Shown: piece after piece, positions 11,335 to 21,430 of the stretch
Position numbering within the stretch: position 1 is the first letter of the stretch
Layout: every line of letters begins with the position of its first letter
Assembly: GCF_030848805.1 (NCBI RefSeq)
Contig: NC_092369.1
Coordinates: 4,200,907-4,264,906 of the forward strand
Source of the DNA: Temnothorax longispinosus
Lineage: Eukaryota > Arthropoda > Insecta > Hymenoptera > Formicidae
Direction of reading: 5' to 3'
DNA length: 64,000 nt
Program-made: the position numbers and the translations under genes
The notes under the pieces: generated by a model
What the model saw: the letters and a program-made list of their open reading frames with translations, nothing else
The model's database searches: none
What the model was told of the DNA's origin: nothing

Positions 11335-12386
11335 ATTCGGAAAATTTTATTAGAGTTCTGGATTCCCCAGAAAGAGTTCTAGAGTTCTCCGTAGTTTTTA
11401 AAAAGAGTTCCGTCATTTAAAGTGGTAAAAACACCATTTTAAAAATGGGGGGGCTAACTTCACGGCGTCCTCCATTTAAAAAAAAATGAATTTTTTATGG
11501 TAGTTCCGGATAGATTTCGATGAGTTCTAAAGTTCCCTATAGGTTTTAAAAAGAGTTCCGTTCAAATAAGCCCAAAAATTAATGTCAAAGTTGAACAAAA
11601 AATTTCCACTTTATTTTAAATCAATTTTTTATGGTAGATTCAGAAAGATTTCGACGAGTACTAGAGTTCCCTATAAATTTTATAACGCTCCAACCAATAT
11701 TTCAAAAGTTACAGGCCCTCAAAGTACCGCACCTCGAAAATATTCTAAGTCCCGAGGGGTAATTTTTTTTTCCGAAATCGGCAGTTCTCGTGGGAGTTCT
11801 GGTGGCCCCCCGAGGAGTTCTATCGAAAACTATTAGGGTCCGAAGCGTTCCGACCAAAATTTCAAAAGTTACAGCCCCTCAAAGTACCGCGCTTAAAATT
11901 AAAAAATTATTTTACCGGAGTTCTCGCGGGAGTTCTGGTGGCCCCCAGAGGAGTTCTATCGAAAACTATTAGGGTCCAAAGCGCTCCGACCGATATTTCA
12001 AAAGTTATAGCCCCTCAGAGTACCGCAACTCGAAAATATTCCTAAGTCCCAAGAGGTAATTTTTTTTCCGAAATCGGCAGTTCTCGCGGGAGTCCAAAGC
12101 GCTCCGACCAATATTTCAAAAGTTACAGCCCCTCAAAGTACCGCAACTCGAAAATATTTTAAGTCCCGAGGGGTAATTATTTTTTCGGAAATCGGCAGTT
12201 CTCGCTGGAGTTCTGGTGGCCCCCCGAGGAGTTCTATCGAAAACTATAGGGGTCCGAAACGCTCCGACCAATATTTCAAAAGTTACAGCCCTTCAAAGTG
12301 CCACCCCTAAAATTAAAAAATTTTTTTCAGGAGTTTTGACGGAAGTTTTGGTCGCCCCCCGAAGAGTTCTATCAATAAAATTCTTA
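11335..12386. repeat. Degenerate tandem repeat, unit about 155 bp
   Basis: The block CAATATTTCAAAAGTTACAG plus CCCCTCAAAGTACCGC recurs at about 11694, 11848, 11988, 12107 and 12264. Each copy is followed by a CGAAATCGGCAGTTCTCG and GAGTTCTATCGAAAACTAT segment. Spacings are 154, 140, 119 and 157 bp. A looser version of the GAGTTC blocks precedes it from 11335. Satellite-like, no coding function apparent. Confidence 0.8.
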
Positions 12387-13522
12387 TAACGCACAGTCGG
12401 ATTAAATGCAAATCTAGCTGGACAAAACTAGAAAAAATCAATATTTTTTAAATAAATCAAATAACGTAGTAAAGTATTATTTATGCTTGTATAATGCAGA
12501 TTATATCATAATAAGGCCGGTAAAATATTCTGATTGTGTTATAACAAAGCCCATAATAACAGTTTCTCAGGGCAACTAGTTACTGGAAAATTATATTGTG
12601 TCTTTACATAATTATGAAAGTATATTTTTGCAATTAAATTGCATTATTTTTGTGTTTGTTTAAAAGGTTAAATTACGTTTTTTCAGTTTACGTTATGTGT
12701 TTTACTTTAATTCTTGTGTTTAAAAAAATTTAATGAAATGTAACTATTACTTTTTATTGTGTAATTAGTATACATTATTGAGTAGAAAAAGCTTCATTCA
12801 GCTTCATCCAAAAAAATCAAACCATAATTAGATTCTTTGTAGTACATTTTAAGGACTATATAAATAATGTGCTACTTTTTGCAACTTTTGGAAATATTCT
12901 ATCTTCTAACAATAGATTTTTTAAGTGCGTAAATAATATTGAAAAATTATTCAAAGGGGTAGAGACAGATTTTATAGACATTTTATATTGCGAATAAAAT
13001 TAGATTTCTCCGTTCCACCAAACTTAAATAAATAATTTTGATCTTTTATGAAAAATTAATTCCATAATTTGGATAATTTATCATTCATATTTACGCACTT
13101 ACAAAAATCTACTGTTAGAAGATGGAATATTTGCAAAAGTTGTCATTTTATACAGTGCTTAAAATATGTACTACAAAGAATCTAATTATTGATTATTTTG
13201 GATAAAGTCGGAAAAAGCTTTTTCTACTCAATAGTGTATACTACTTACACAATAAAAAGTAATACTTACTTTTCATTAAATTTTTTTGAACATACAAGAA
13301 TTAAAATAAAACACAACGTACACTGAAAGAACGTAATTTATCCTTTTAAACAAACACAAAAATATTACAATTTAATTGCAATAATATACTTTTATAATTA
13401 TGTAAAAACACAATATAATTTTCCAATAACTAGTTGCTCTGAGAAACTCTGTTATTATAGGCTTTGTCATAACATCAGAATATTTTACCGGCCTTATTAT
13501 GATATAATCTGCATTCTACAAG

Positions 13523-13537
13523 TATAATACTTTACTA
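13523..13537. repeat. Target-site duplication, left of LINE
   Basis: TATAATACTTTACTA, identical to 18638-18652 and present once in the uninterrupted opposite arm of the foldback element in a slightly diverged form. Confidence 0.9.
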
Positions 13538-13654
13538 GATAGATAAGATACTTTATTACCCCAAGGGGTCTAAAAGGGCGTTTTTTAGGGACGTACCCAA
13601 CCCTGTACATCCAGTTTACAACAATTTACATACAATTAAAATACATATAATTTA

Positions 13655-16600
13655 TTATAAACATATTTCTCTTCGATCCTTTTCGTTGTCTCGTCCTCCT
13701 TGATCCTCTTTCGTTGAGTTGTTGGCTTGTCCTTCTTCCTTTCTCATTATCCTCCCTCCTTCATCTCGTCTCATTTCTTCTATTGCTTTCATCCATTCTT
13801 CTCCCTCTCCCTTTTCTCCTAGTAATCTCTCTGCCACATCCTGCCACCCCTCTCCTTCCCATTCCACCCATCTCGTACATTCCTCCCATACATGTTCCCA
13901 TGTTTCCTCTTCCTTCCCACACATCCTGCATTTTTTGTCCTCCTCATTTTCCCAGTATAGTCCTTCCCTCACTTCGTTTCCCAGTCTGAATCTTGCAATC
14001 CTGTTCCATCTTGCTTCCTCCCATCCCTTCATTAGGTAGTCCGGGATCCCGTCCTTCCTTATGCTCTTATACCATCTATTGTACTTCGATCCTACGATCT
14101 TTTCCATCCTTTCTTGTCTCTCCTTATCTCTCTCCTTCTTTTCCAATTTCTCCTCCTCCAACTCCTCTCCTCCTTCCATTTCTACTCCGATCCCTTCCAA
14201 GTAATCTTTTCTCTCCTGCTCCCATCTCCCTATTACCTTTCCTCTCTTCCATCTCTCTTTCATTTCTTCCAAACACTTTCTCGCTATCTCTCCTCCTCTA
14301 TCTTCTTCCAATTTTCTTTCAAATTTCCATGTTCTCTTGCTTGCTCTACTTCTCATCTTCTCTCTTTCTAGCTCGTCTCTGACCATATATCCCGGCGTCC
14401 TCCAATTTACTCCAAGTACCCATCTAAGATATCTCTCGTGTATACCTTCTACCTCCCTCCTCTCCTTCCATCCCCATACTTCTGCCCCGTATCCCATCAC
14501 TGTCCATATCAGTGTGTCGTATAGCCAGGTCCTTCTTTTGCAGTCCTTTTTCCACATCCTCTTCCCTATCCCCCATACTTCCCTCATTACTCTTGCTGCC
14601 TTCCTTCTTCTCTCTCTGATATGCGCTTCCTGCCCTCCGTTCTCCTTCATCGTATACCCTAAATACTTGAATTCTTTAACTTCTTCTAATTTTTTTCCCT
14701 TCCACCTCCAGTCGTACTTCTTCTTCCTTCCTCCTCCCTTTCTGAATCTCATTACCTTTGACTTCTCTATACTCAGAGTTAACCCTTTTCTGTCTAGATA
14801 TCCTTCTAACCTGCTTATCATCGATCTCATGTCCTGCTCCTCCTCTGCCAGCAGTGCAATATCATCTGCATACATTAGCGTGTATATTTTCTCGCCTCTT
14901 AATTTCACTCCTCCCCATCCGCCTTTTTTTATATGATCCTCTATGTCTGCGATTAATAGGTTGAATAATATTGGGCTTAGTGGGCATCCCTGTCTCAGGC
15001 CTTTCGCCGTCCAAAATTGACCATCACTCTCTCCTCCTTTCCCTACTCTGCTCTTTGTTTCCCTCAATACTTCCTCTACTCTGTCTATCAGTCCTTGTCT
15101 CACTCCTCTTTCTCTCATTGCCTTGATTAATACTCTTTTGTTCACTGAGTCGAAGGCAGCCTTCAGATCCACAAAAAACACTGTCATCTTTCCTTTCTCT
15201 TTTCCTATTTGTCTGTTCACCAGGTAATTCAAAGCGAATATTTGATCCATCGTTCCCATTCCTTTCCTGAATCCCGTTTGATTATCGGGGATCAATTTCT
15301 TCGTTTCTACTTCTTCTTTTATTCTTTCCGCCAGTACCGCCGTGTAGATTTTGTACATCGAAGACATGATGGTTATTCCTCTATAGTCCTTCACCTCTCG
15401 CCCTTCTCCTTTTTTAACTAATGGGATTATCTCCCCTTCCTTCCATTGTTCCGGCCAGCCTTCACCTCTCCAGACACGTTTGCATACCTCCCATATCCAT
15501 TTCACCATTTCTTCTCCTCCGTACTTCCATGCCTCGTTAGGTATCCCGTCATTGCCTATTGCTTTTCCCGTCTTTAGTTTCTTTATTACGTTTCTTATCT
15601 CTTCTAATCCTATCTCTTCTTCCTCCTGTCTGCTTCTGTCTCCCTCTCCCTTTACCACTCTGTTCTCCACTCCACCCATCAGATCCATGAAATACTCCTT
15701 CCACTCTTCCGGTTTTATCTCTTCATTCACCCTTCTTCTTCTCTTCCTTACTCTGCCTATCAACTCCCATACCTTTCCCTCCGTTTTCGCTTCTCCAATC
15801 TCTCTGATCATTCTTTCTTTCTCCTCCTTCTTCTTTCTATCACACATTTCCCTATATTCTTTCCTTCTTTCTCTGTATCTTTCTGCCTCTCCTTTCCCTT
15901 TTCTCCATTTCCTTAGTTCTTTCCTCACTTCCCTCTTGCTCTCCGTACATTCCTCGTCCCACCACCCTCTTTTGTTCTTGATAGTCATTCTTTCATTCTT
16001 GTCCTCGTTCTCCTCAATCACCCTTCTTATCTTCCTTGTTCCTTCCTCTATTTCCTCTTGCAGGTCTCTTTTTCCTTCAATCGCGCCTAACTTCTCCCTA
16101 AATTGCGTCTTTCCTTCCTCATTCCATACTCCCCTTCTTCTCATTTTTTCAGTTCCTCTCCTCCTTTGCCTTCTCTTTGAGCTTCCCCTCACCCATAGTA
16201 TTAATGGGTGATGGTCCGAATCTATCCTTTCTCCTACTTCCAGTCTTTCCACCTTTTCTCTAACCTCCTCGTCCCCTATTATGTAATCTATGACTGTCTC
16301 ACCTCTTCCCCCTGTGTATGTATATTCTCCCTCCTCGTCCCCCTTCGTGCCTCCATTTAATATCATACATCCTCTCTCCTCGATAAACTCCAGTAACTTT
16401 CTGCCTTCTTTATTTATCTTCTTATCTTTAGACTTCCTCCCTCTTTCCTCTCTTCGCTCGATTTCCTCTTCCCATCCTCCTTCCTCTCCCGTTCTCGCGT
16501 CAAAGTCACCTCCTATTATGGTCCTTACTCCTTTTTCCCCCTCCTCCGTCCTTTCCTTCAGACCTTCTAGTTTCTCGTCTATATTGTTGTTTACATAGAT

Positions 16601-17152
16601 TCCTATTATTCTCCATACTTCCTCTCCTATTCTTATCTTACCTTCGATTTTTCCTTCTTCCTCCGTCTCCCTTCTTTCCTTTATCTCTTCTATGCTTTTC
16701 CTTATTCCTAGCAACATGCCTCCGCACGCTCTGCCTTTCTTGTTCCTCCTGGCTGCTATCTGTACTCTCCATCTATATTCTCTCGGTAGCTTCTCCTTCA
16801 CCTTCTCCCATCCTTTCTCATCAGTCCAAGTCTCCATCATCACAATCACATCCCATTCCTTTATCCCTTCCCAGAAGTCCTTATCCTTGTTTGATAAACC
16901 AGCTACGTTCCAAAAGGCCACTTTCCACGTCTCTTCACTCTCCCCGTCGTTTCTTTCCTCTTCTCCTATATATCTTTTCTCTTGTCCCTCGACTTCCCTT
17001 ATACCGTTTCCTCTAATATTTTCCTCATCTACCTCCTTTATACTTTCTTCGTCCTTTCTGGTTTCTTCTGGTGTGTTCCGCCTTTCTTCTATCTCCTTGG
17101 ACCTTTCCTGTCTTCTTTCTTGTATCTTTTCCCTCCTTCTCTCGTTCATCAT
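13655..17152 (-). CDS. ORF2: LINE ORF2: endonuclease and reverse transcriptase
   Basis: 1165 residues, uninterrupted. After a charged ~70-residue leader comes an apurinic-type endonuclease: WNVAGL (81-86), METW with the metal-binding Glu at about 107, GGDFDAR (214-219) and SDHHPL (312-317). The RT spans about 520-830, with FVDLKAAFDSV, GLRQGCPLSPILFNLL and the catalytic MYADDIALL at 760-768. Near 1075-1093 is CRMCGKEEETWEHVWEEC, a CCHC knuckle seen at the C-terminus of many LINE ORF2 proteins. The protein nicks target DNA and copies its own RNA in the nucleus. The start is the first of two tandem ATGs, 34 nt after the ORF1 stop, suggesting reinitiation. Composition is very Glu/Lys/Arg-rich. 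Confidence 0.95.
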   Translation of the reverse strand: MMNERRREKIQERRQERSKEIEERRNTPEETRKDEESIKEVDEENIRGNGIREVEGQEKRYIGEEERNDGESEETWKVAFWNVAGLSNKDKDFWEGIKEWDVIVMMETWTDEKGWEKVKEKLPREYRWRVQIAARRNKKGRACGGMLLGIRKSIEEIKERRETEEEGKIEGKIRIGEEVWRIIGIYVNNNIDEKLEGLKERTEEGEKGVRTIIGGDFDARTGEEGGWEEEIERREERGRKSKDKKINKEGRKLLEFIEERGCMILNGGTKGDEEGEYTYTGGRGETVIDYIIGDEEVREKVERLEVGERIDSDHHPLILWVRGSSKRRQRRRGTEKMRRRGVWNEEGKTQFREKLGAIEGKRDLQEEIEEGTRKIRRVIEENEDKNERMTIKNKRGWWDEECTESKREVRKELRKWRKGKGEAERYRERRKEYREMCDRKKKEEKERMIREIGEAKTEGKVWELIGRVRKRRRRVNEEIKPEEWKEYFMDLMGGVENRVVKGEGDRSRQEEEEIGLEEIRNVIKKLKTGKAIGNDGIPNEAWKYGGEEMVKWIWEVCKRVWRGEGWPEQWKEGEIIPLVKKGEGREVKDYRGITIMSSMYKIYTAVLAERIKEEVETKKLIPDNQTGFRKGMGTMDQIFALNYLVNRQIGKEKGKMTVFFVDLKAAFDSVNKRVLIKAMRERGVRQGLIDRVEEVLRETKSRVGKGGESDGQFWTAKGLRQGCPLSPILFNLLIADIEDHIKKGGWGGVKLRGEKIYTLMYADDIALLAEEEQDMRSMISRLEGYLDRKGLTLSIEKSKVMRFRKGGGRKKKYDWRWKGKKLEEVKEFKYLGYTMKENGGQEAHIRERRRKAARVMREVWGIGKRMWKKDCKRRTWLYDTLIWTVMGYGAEVWGWKERREVEGIHERYLRWVLGVNWRTPGYMVRDELEREKMRSRASKRTWKFERKLEEDRGGEIARKCLEEMKERWKRGKVIGRWEQERKDYLEGIGVEMEGGEELEEEKLEKKERDKERQERMEKIVGSKYNRWYKSIRKDGIPDYLMKGWEEARWNRIARFRLGNEVREGLYWENEEDKKCRMCGKEEETWEHVWEECTRWVEWEGEGWQDVAERLLGEKGEGEEWMKAIEEMRRDEGGRIMRKEEGQANNSTKEDQGGRDNEKDRREICL

Positions 17153-17186
17153 GCTTAACCCTTCTTTATCCTTCTTCTTTTCTTTC

Positions 17187-18248
17187 TTATCTGCGAAAGT
17201 GATCCCTTTCTTCTAGCGCTTCTTTGTTTTCGTTCCATCTCCATTCCTTATTATCCTCCCATATTTTTTGGTAACCGACCGTTACCCATTTTCCTGCCTC
17301 CCTTTTTTCCCTTGCTATCTTTCTTAACTCTTTCTGTATCTGCCTTTCTTCTTTAGTAAGGTCGTCATTCAGAAAACAGCCATACTTCTTTCTTAGCTCT
17401 TTCTTTCTCATCATTATTTTTCGTTTGTTATCCCAATTTCTGCATCTCAGTACCTTCATCTTAAATTCTCCATGTCCAATTTCTTGTACTTCCTCGACGG
17501 CCATTTTCGATCTATTTATTTCTTCTATCAACTTCTCGGTTTTTTCTTTTCTTTCCTTTTCATTTCCTGTTTTCTCTTCTCTTACAATTATGTTTACTCT
17601 CCTCCTTCTTCTTTCTGCCATCTCCATATTTCTTTCTATCTCTTTCATTTTCCTTATTATCTCCCCTCCCTCACTCATTGACATGTTTACTTCTATCTTC
17701 TCCGCCTTCTCCTCTAAATTCTTAATTCTTCCTTCCAGGGTCTTTCTTTGATTTTCCCATATCTCCTCGCTTCTCCTCAATTCCTCCCTCAGTCCCCTAA
17801 TTTCGTTTTTTATTTCCTCTTTATCTCTTTTTCTTTCTTTCTCTTGTTCCTCCTTATCTTTCTTTCTTTCTCCCTCTTGTTCCTCCATTTTCTTCAAAAT
17901 TTCTTTAACCTTCTCCAGTAATTCTTCCGTCGCCATATTTTCTTTTCCCTGCTTTTCTTTTTTGATTTTGGGCGGCGGTGATCTGTTGACCCTTCTTTGT
18001 GCGTTAAATTCTTTTAGAATTTCTTCCTCCGCATTCGCTGCTTCCTCCACCTCTTCTTCCCTCTTCCTTTTCTCACTCTTCTGAAAGAATTCCTTGACCG
18101 ATCCTGTACTGTCCGTTCTTCTTAATTTGGCTAACTCCTCCGCCTTCGTTGGTCTGCCTCTCGCTTTCTTCTCGCCTTCGCCTTCCCCCTTCTTTCCTTT
18201 ATCTCCCTGTTGTACACTTTCTGATTTTATTTCCTTCTCTTTATCCAT
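17187..18248 (-). CDS. ORF1: LINE ORF1: RNA-binding protein
   Basis: 353 residues. N-terminal 100 residues are basic and disordered (with a RGRPTK AT-hook-like stretch near residue 31). About 105-215 is a strong Glu/Lys coiled coil. About 215-345 has NIIVREEK, a VLRCRNWDNKRKIMMRKKEL stretch and YGCFLNDDLTKEER, which match the RRM plus C-terminal domain arrangement of L1-type ORF1 chaperones by pattern. Trimeric RNA chaperone and RNP assembly is the expected role. There is no zinc knuckle. The start is the first ATG after a stop-rich leader. Confidence 0.85.
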   Translation of the reverse strand: MDKEKEIKSESVQQGDKGKKGEGEGEKKARGRPTKAEELAKLRRTDSTGSVKEFFQKSEKRKREEEVEEAANAEEEILKEFNAQRRVNRSPPPKIKKEKQGKENMATEELLEKVKEILKKMEEQEGERKKDKEEQEKERKRDKEEIKNEIRGLREELRRSEEIWENQRKTLEGRIKNLEEKAEKIEVNMSMSEGGEIIRKMKEIERNMEMAERRRRRVNIIVREEKTGNEKERKEKTEKLIEEINRSKMAVEEVQEIGHGEFKMKVLRCRNWDNKRKIMMRKKELRKKYGCFLNDDLTKEERQIQKELRKIAREKREAGKWVTVGYQKIWEDNKEWRWNENKEALEERDHFRR

Positions 18249-18637
18249 CCGCTGTTCTTAATTTGCCTATCCCTCTTTCTTGTTTTGTATCCTATGGCTG
18301 CGTGCACGTCCTACTATTCCTTCTATATCCGAGCTTCCCTTCTATGACTGAGCTAGTCAATGCCCGCTTTCGCGCCTCTTTCCTACGTTCTGTCGCCTCT
18401 CTATGTTACTTACCGTCTATGCCTCAACTGTCACTTCGTTCCAGCCACTTACTTCACTTTTCACCTTTTAACCGATCTCGCCCCCGCTTAACTCTTTCTC
18501 CTCCGCCGTCTCACACCTCCATCCCTTACCGTCCCGCTACTCTCACTCTCTCCCACCCTTTCTGTGTCGCACTCTTCTATCACTTTATCTCCGCTATGTT
18601 CACACCTGTCACCTTCTATGTTCCGGAACCGGAAGTC
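18249..18637 (-). promoter_or_regulatory. LINE 5' leader (internal promoter expected)
   Basis: GA-rich on the sense strand with no long ORF. LINEs of this kind carry a TATA-less promoter in the leader. I cannot identify the initiator. Confidence 0.45.
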
Positions 18638-18652
18638 TATAATACTTTACTA
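18638..18652. repeat. Target-site duplication, right of LINE
   Basis: Exact copy of the 15 bases at 13523-13537. Confidence 0.9.
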
Positions 18653-18787
18653 TGTTATTTGATTTATTTAAAAATATTAATTTTTTCTAGTTTTGTCTAG
18701 CTAGATTTGCATTTCAGCCCACTGTGTGACGCAAAGCGCTACGATCAATATTTAAAAAGATACATCTACTCTAAGTACGCACTTTAA

Positions 18788-19031
18788 AGCCTGATCTACA
18801 ATGTGTTCTTTGTTTCCTGTTTTCTGCTCTTACCTCTTTGCGACTATCTCGTATTTCGCAATTCCATCGCGTAACGTGATGTTTTTTGTTCTCTGTCGCC
18901 CAAGATAAAAATTGACGAACTTCAGAAGAGACAAGAAACATCACGTTACGCGACGGAATTGCGAAATACGAGATAGTCGCAAAGAGGTAAGAGCAGAAAA
19001 CAGGAAGCAAAGAACACATTGTAGATCAGGC
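18788..19031. mobile_element. Hairpin MITE flanked by TTAA
   Basis: Left arm 18788-18897 and right arm 18924-19031 are complementary over about 105 bp with few mismatches (GCCTGATCTACAATGTG end, ATCGCGTAACGTGATG near the loop). TTAA lies at 18784-18787 and 19032-19035. TTAA target sites are a piggyBac trait. A transcript would form a long dsRNA hairpin. Confidence 0.75.
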
Positions 19032-19179
19032 TTAAAAAATTTCTGCTTATCCGTATGTAGAGAGGCAAAAACAGTAATTAACTCGAGCTTGAAAAAGAAA
19101 CTATTTTCTATATAATTATAAGGAGGAAAAGGAGTTTGAGGAAATATATTGCACTAATTATTTTTTAATTGTATTTTTA

Positions 19180-19406
19180 TTAATACGGATTGACATTGTG
19201 GAAAAATTGGTATAACGGTCCGTTGTGGCCACCCCCGTAGCCACCTCTCTGGCCACCCCCGTAGCCACTCATGTGGCCACCTCTCTGGCCACTCCCTGTA
19301 ACCAAGTCCTCGCCCTGCTCCTCTCCAGCTTCCTCCTCCTCTTGTCCCTCTCCAGCTTCTCTGCCCTCCTCCACCCCTCGCCCGCCGCGCTCTTGAGAGA
19401 TAATAA
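19180..19406 (-). CDS. Glycine-rich last exon of an unrecognised gene
   Basis: A GTGTAG acceptor lies just before 19406. The open frame is Glu/Gly-rich and then has GGQRGGYGGG-type repeats before ending …FHNVNPY and a stop. A second frame, Arg/Gly/Trp-rich, is also open, and its phase fits the donor at 20294 better, so the reading frame is unsettled. RGG/GGY repeats suggest an RNA-associated nuclear protein, but they are also what a CCACCY minisatellite would encode by chance. Confidence 0.35.
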
Positions 19407-19462
19407 CTACACGGAAATGTAACAATTAAAGCAATAGATTACTTAACTAAATAGCAATAACT

Positions 19463-20265
19463 TTAAAAGGAAAGGGTGTAAAAATCGCCATTTTGTGCCC
19501 TTAACGGGAACCTGTAAAACACACTTTGCTACAGGTGAGGTTGAAAAAGTAGGAAATAATCTTTTCACCAGGAAACTGCGGGAATTATTTTAGAAGCGAT
19601 AATAAATGTCTTTAAAATGTGTGTCAAAATAGCTGTGTTTGAGCGGTTTAACAAAAGCATTACATTTCCATTTAATGAATTTTACACCACTCAAAAAGTA
19701 CTAGGCAAATAAAAATATATAGACAAAAGTTGTTCAAATTATTTAGTAGAGAAAGATAATGCACTACAAAATAGAAGAATTCCCATTTAAAAAATTTACT
19801 TGAGCTCTACTGGCCCAACATGGTCTTTGAATCTATAATTTTATAAGATCGTCTATTGGCCCCCTTTGAATCCTCCAAGTTTTTCCCATTTTTCTCAAAC
19901 ATTTTTCCCATAAGAGAAATACTTTCTGATATAATTGGCCGTTTCCAAATTTTTGTACACACGGTATGACAAGTGTATATGAGCAATGATGCATGCGCTC
20001 GTGTTTTATGTACAGAAATTTTTATACAATTTTGTGGTGTAGAATTCATTAAATGGAAATGCAGTTAAACCACTAAAACACAGCTATTTTGACGCATATT
20101 TTAAAAACATTTATCGCTTCTAAAATATTTCCCTCAAATATTTCCCATTTCCTGGTGAAAAATTATTATTTCCTTCTTCTTTCAGCCTAAAAAAGGATAG
20201 CAAAGCGTGTTTTACAGGTTTCTGTTAAGGGCACAAAATGGTGACTTTTACATCCCCTTCTTTAA
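19463..20265. mobile_element. Long inverted-repeat element, ~800 bp
   Basis: Arms of about 230 bp (19467-19690 and 20040-20261) pair: GCCATTTTGTGCCCTTAAC, CCTGTAAAACAC, ACAGCTATTTTGAC and CATTTCCATTTAATGAATT all recur complemented. TTAA is found at both ends (19463-19466 and 20262-20265). The 350-bp centre has no convincing ORF. It lies between two exon candidates of the minus-strand gene. Confidence 0.75.
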
Positions 20266-20294
20266 GTAATTGTAATGTGGTAAATGTAACTTAC

Positions 20295-20486
20295 ATCTGG
20301 TCTCTTTCGTCCAGTCTCCGTCCTCTTTTTTGTCTTTTTTTTTCTTTCTGTCCTTTATTTTCTTTATTTTCCTCTCCCTCTGTCTCATCCTCATCCTCAT
20401 CCTCACCCTCTTCTGTAATATCCATTTCTTCTCTATCTCTTTCTTTGGCTACGTGTGTCTTTCTGTCTCGTTCCTCTCTCCGTTTC
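20295..20486 (-). CDS. Highly charged internal exon of an unrecognised gene
   Basis: A TTTAG acceptor before 20486 and a perfect GTAAGT donor at 20294-20289 bound 192 nt. The frame is KRREERDRKTH… then GEDEDEDETEGEEN and basic KKRQKRGRR: alternating basic and acidic blocks as in nuclear or splicing-associated proteins. It joins in phase to one frame of the exon at 21118-21304. The function is not recognised. Confidence 0.5.
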
Positions 20487-20554
20487 CTAAATCATTTATA
20501 TTTATAATAAACAAAATTACATGAATTGTGTTGCTACAACTATACAGATTGAAT

Positions 20555-21078
20555 CAGGACCTGTGCAACAAACTCTGAGGAACAATAGATCTCGCAGAAA
20601 AGATCATTTTTTGTCAAACAACCCCTATACGCGTCGTTTAGGAGTTACAACCGCGCAGACAAGACTTAGGTGACATTTATTACAATTATAAGATGTATTA
20701 TTTATTTATTGTTTCAAGTACATTTGAGACAGTTTACAAGTTTTCAAAGTGTCCACCCTGAACCTGATTGTATTCTGCGCTACAGTTGGTCGCAACATGA
20801 TCTCAAATGTTCGCTAGAGTCCGACAATCAATGTTACGATGGTGTCATGAATGCAATCAGGATAGATTCTTTAAACGTAAATTTCTGTAAACTGTCTGCA
20901 AGTGTACTTGAAACAATAAATAAATAATTACTCATAATTGTAATAAATGTTACTTAAGACCTGTCTGCGCGGAGTTCATAAATGACGCGTCAAAGAACAT
21001 GGGTTGCTTGACAAAAAAAATAATCCTTTCTGCGCGACTTATCGTTCCTCAGAGTTTATTGCAGAGGTCACTCTGCAT
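20555..21078. mobile_element. Long inverted-repeat element, ~520 bp
   Basis: Complementary arms include GCAACAAACTCTGAGGAAC against GTTCCTCAGAGTTTATTGC, GCGCAGACAAGACTTAGGT against ACTTAAGACCTGTCTGCGC, and TATTGTTTCAAGTACA against GTACTTGAAACAATA. Arms are about 180 bp with a loop of about 150 bp. It sits in the intron between the exons at 20295 and 21118. Confidence 0.75.
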
Positions 21079-21117
21079 ATGTAATTTTATAATCTAAAAA
21101 TAAAGCAATATACTAAC

Positions 21118-21304
21118 TTCTCCTTCTCCTGTTTTTCTTTGGCTGCAGGCGTTCTTCTTTCTTCTTTCTCTGTCTATCTATATGTTTCCTCAAATCGTTG
21201 TCATTTTTCTTTTCTCTGTCTCGATCTCTCTTCTTCTTATCTCTCGATCTCGACGGGGATCGATTCCTCTGCGCAAGCAGCGCAAGTTTCTCCAAGTCGT
21301 TCAT
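21118..21304 (-). CDS. First coding exon (Arg/Ser/Asp-rich) of an unrecognised gene
   Basis: ATG at 21304 opens MNDLEKLALLAQRN followed by RSPSRSRDKKKRDRDR, an RS/RD-type basic tract. A GTTAGT donor follows 21118. In the ATG frame the phase does not match the next exon, but one base shifted in the AAGAAG-rich tail it does. Either an indel lies in that homopurine tract or the splice site differs. RS/RD tracts suggest a nuclear RNA-processing protein; this is inference only. Confidence 0.45.
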
Positions 21305-21430
21305 TCTTTCGCTTTTTTTTTCGCTCTGTTTTATACACAATGTATACATTAATAAAGAAACGGTGAAAGATTTTATAAATGTTTTCTAATATTAAAAAAA
21401 ATACAAAGGATAGTAAACGCTTAAAGTCGA

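Larger units (their letters stand above)
13538..18637 (-). mobile_element. Full-length non-LTR retrotransposon (LINE), both ORFs open
   Basis: 5.1-kb element: 389-bp 5' leader (18249-18637), ORF1, a 34-nt spacer, ORF2, a 117-bp 3' region, and a 3' end in a TATC-type tail (sense …AAAGTATCTTATCTATC) rather than poly(A). Perfect 15-bp duplications on both sides show a target-primed insertion. Two uninterrupted ORFs and exact duplications indicate a young, possibly competent copy. The EN plus YADD RT plus C-terminal knuckle layout fits the Jockey/CR1/I broad group. I cannot place the clade. Confidence 0.9.
12392..18726. mobile_element. Large foldback (palindromic) DNA element, interrupted by a LINE
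   Basis: Left end CACAGTCGG and right end (complement) CACAGTGGG; flanks TAACG (12387-12391) and TGACG (18727-18731) look like a 5-bp duplication with one change. Without the LINE and one copy of its target duplication the element is about 1220 bp. Its arms are complementary for roughly 540 bp each around a loop near 12930-13090, and the LINE sits in the right arm. The flanking DNA on both sides is the ~155-bp tandem repeat, confirming the borders. Each terminus is a CACAGTS heptamer, 23 bp, then ACAAAACTA. This spacing resembles Transib/RAG signal layout. No transposase gene is present. Confidence 0.7.

Noticed and set aside
13714..17681. Many plus-strand open frames of 65-240 residues rich in Ser, Leu and Phe
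   Set aside because: They are the antisense of the GA-rich LINE ORFs; pyrimidine-rich antisense has few stop codons.
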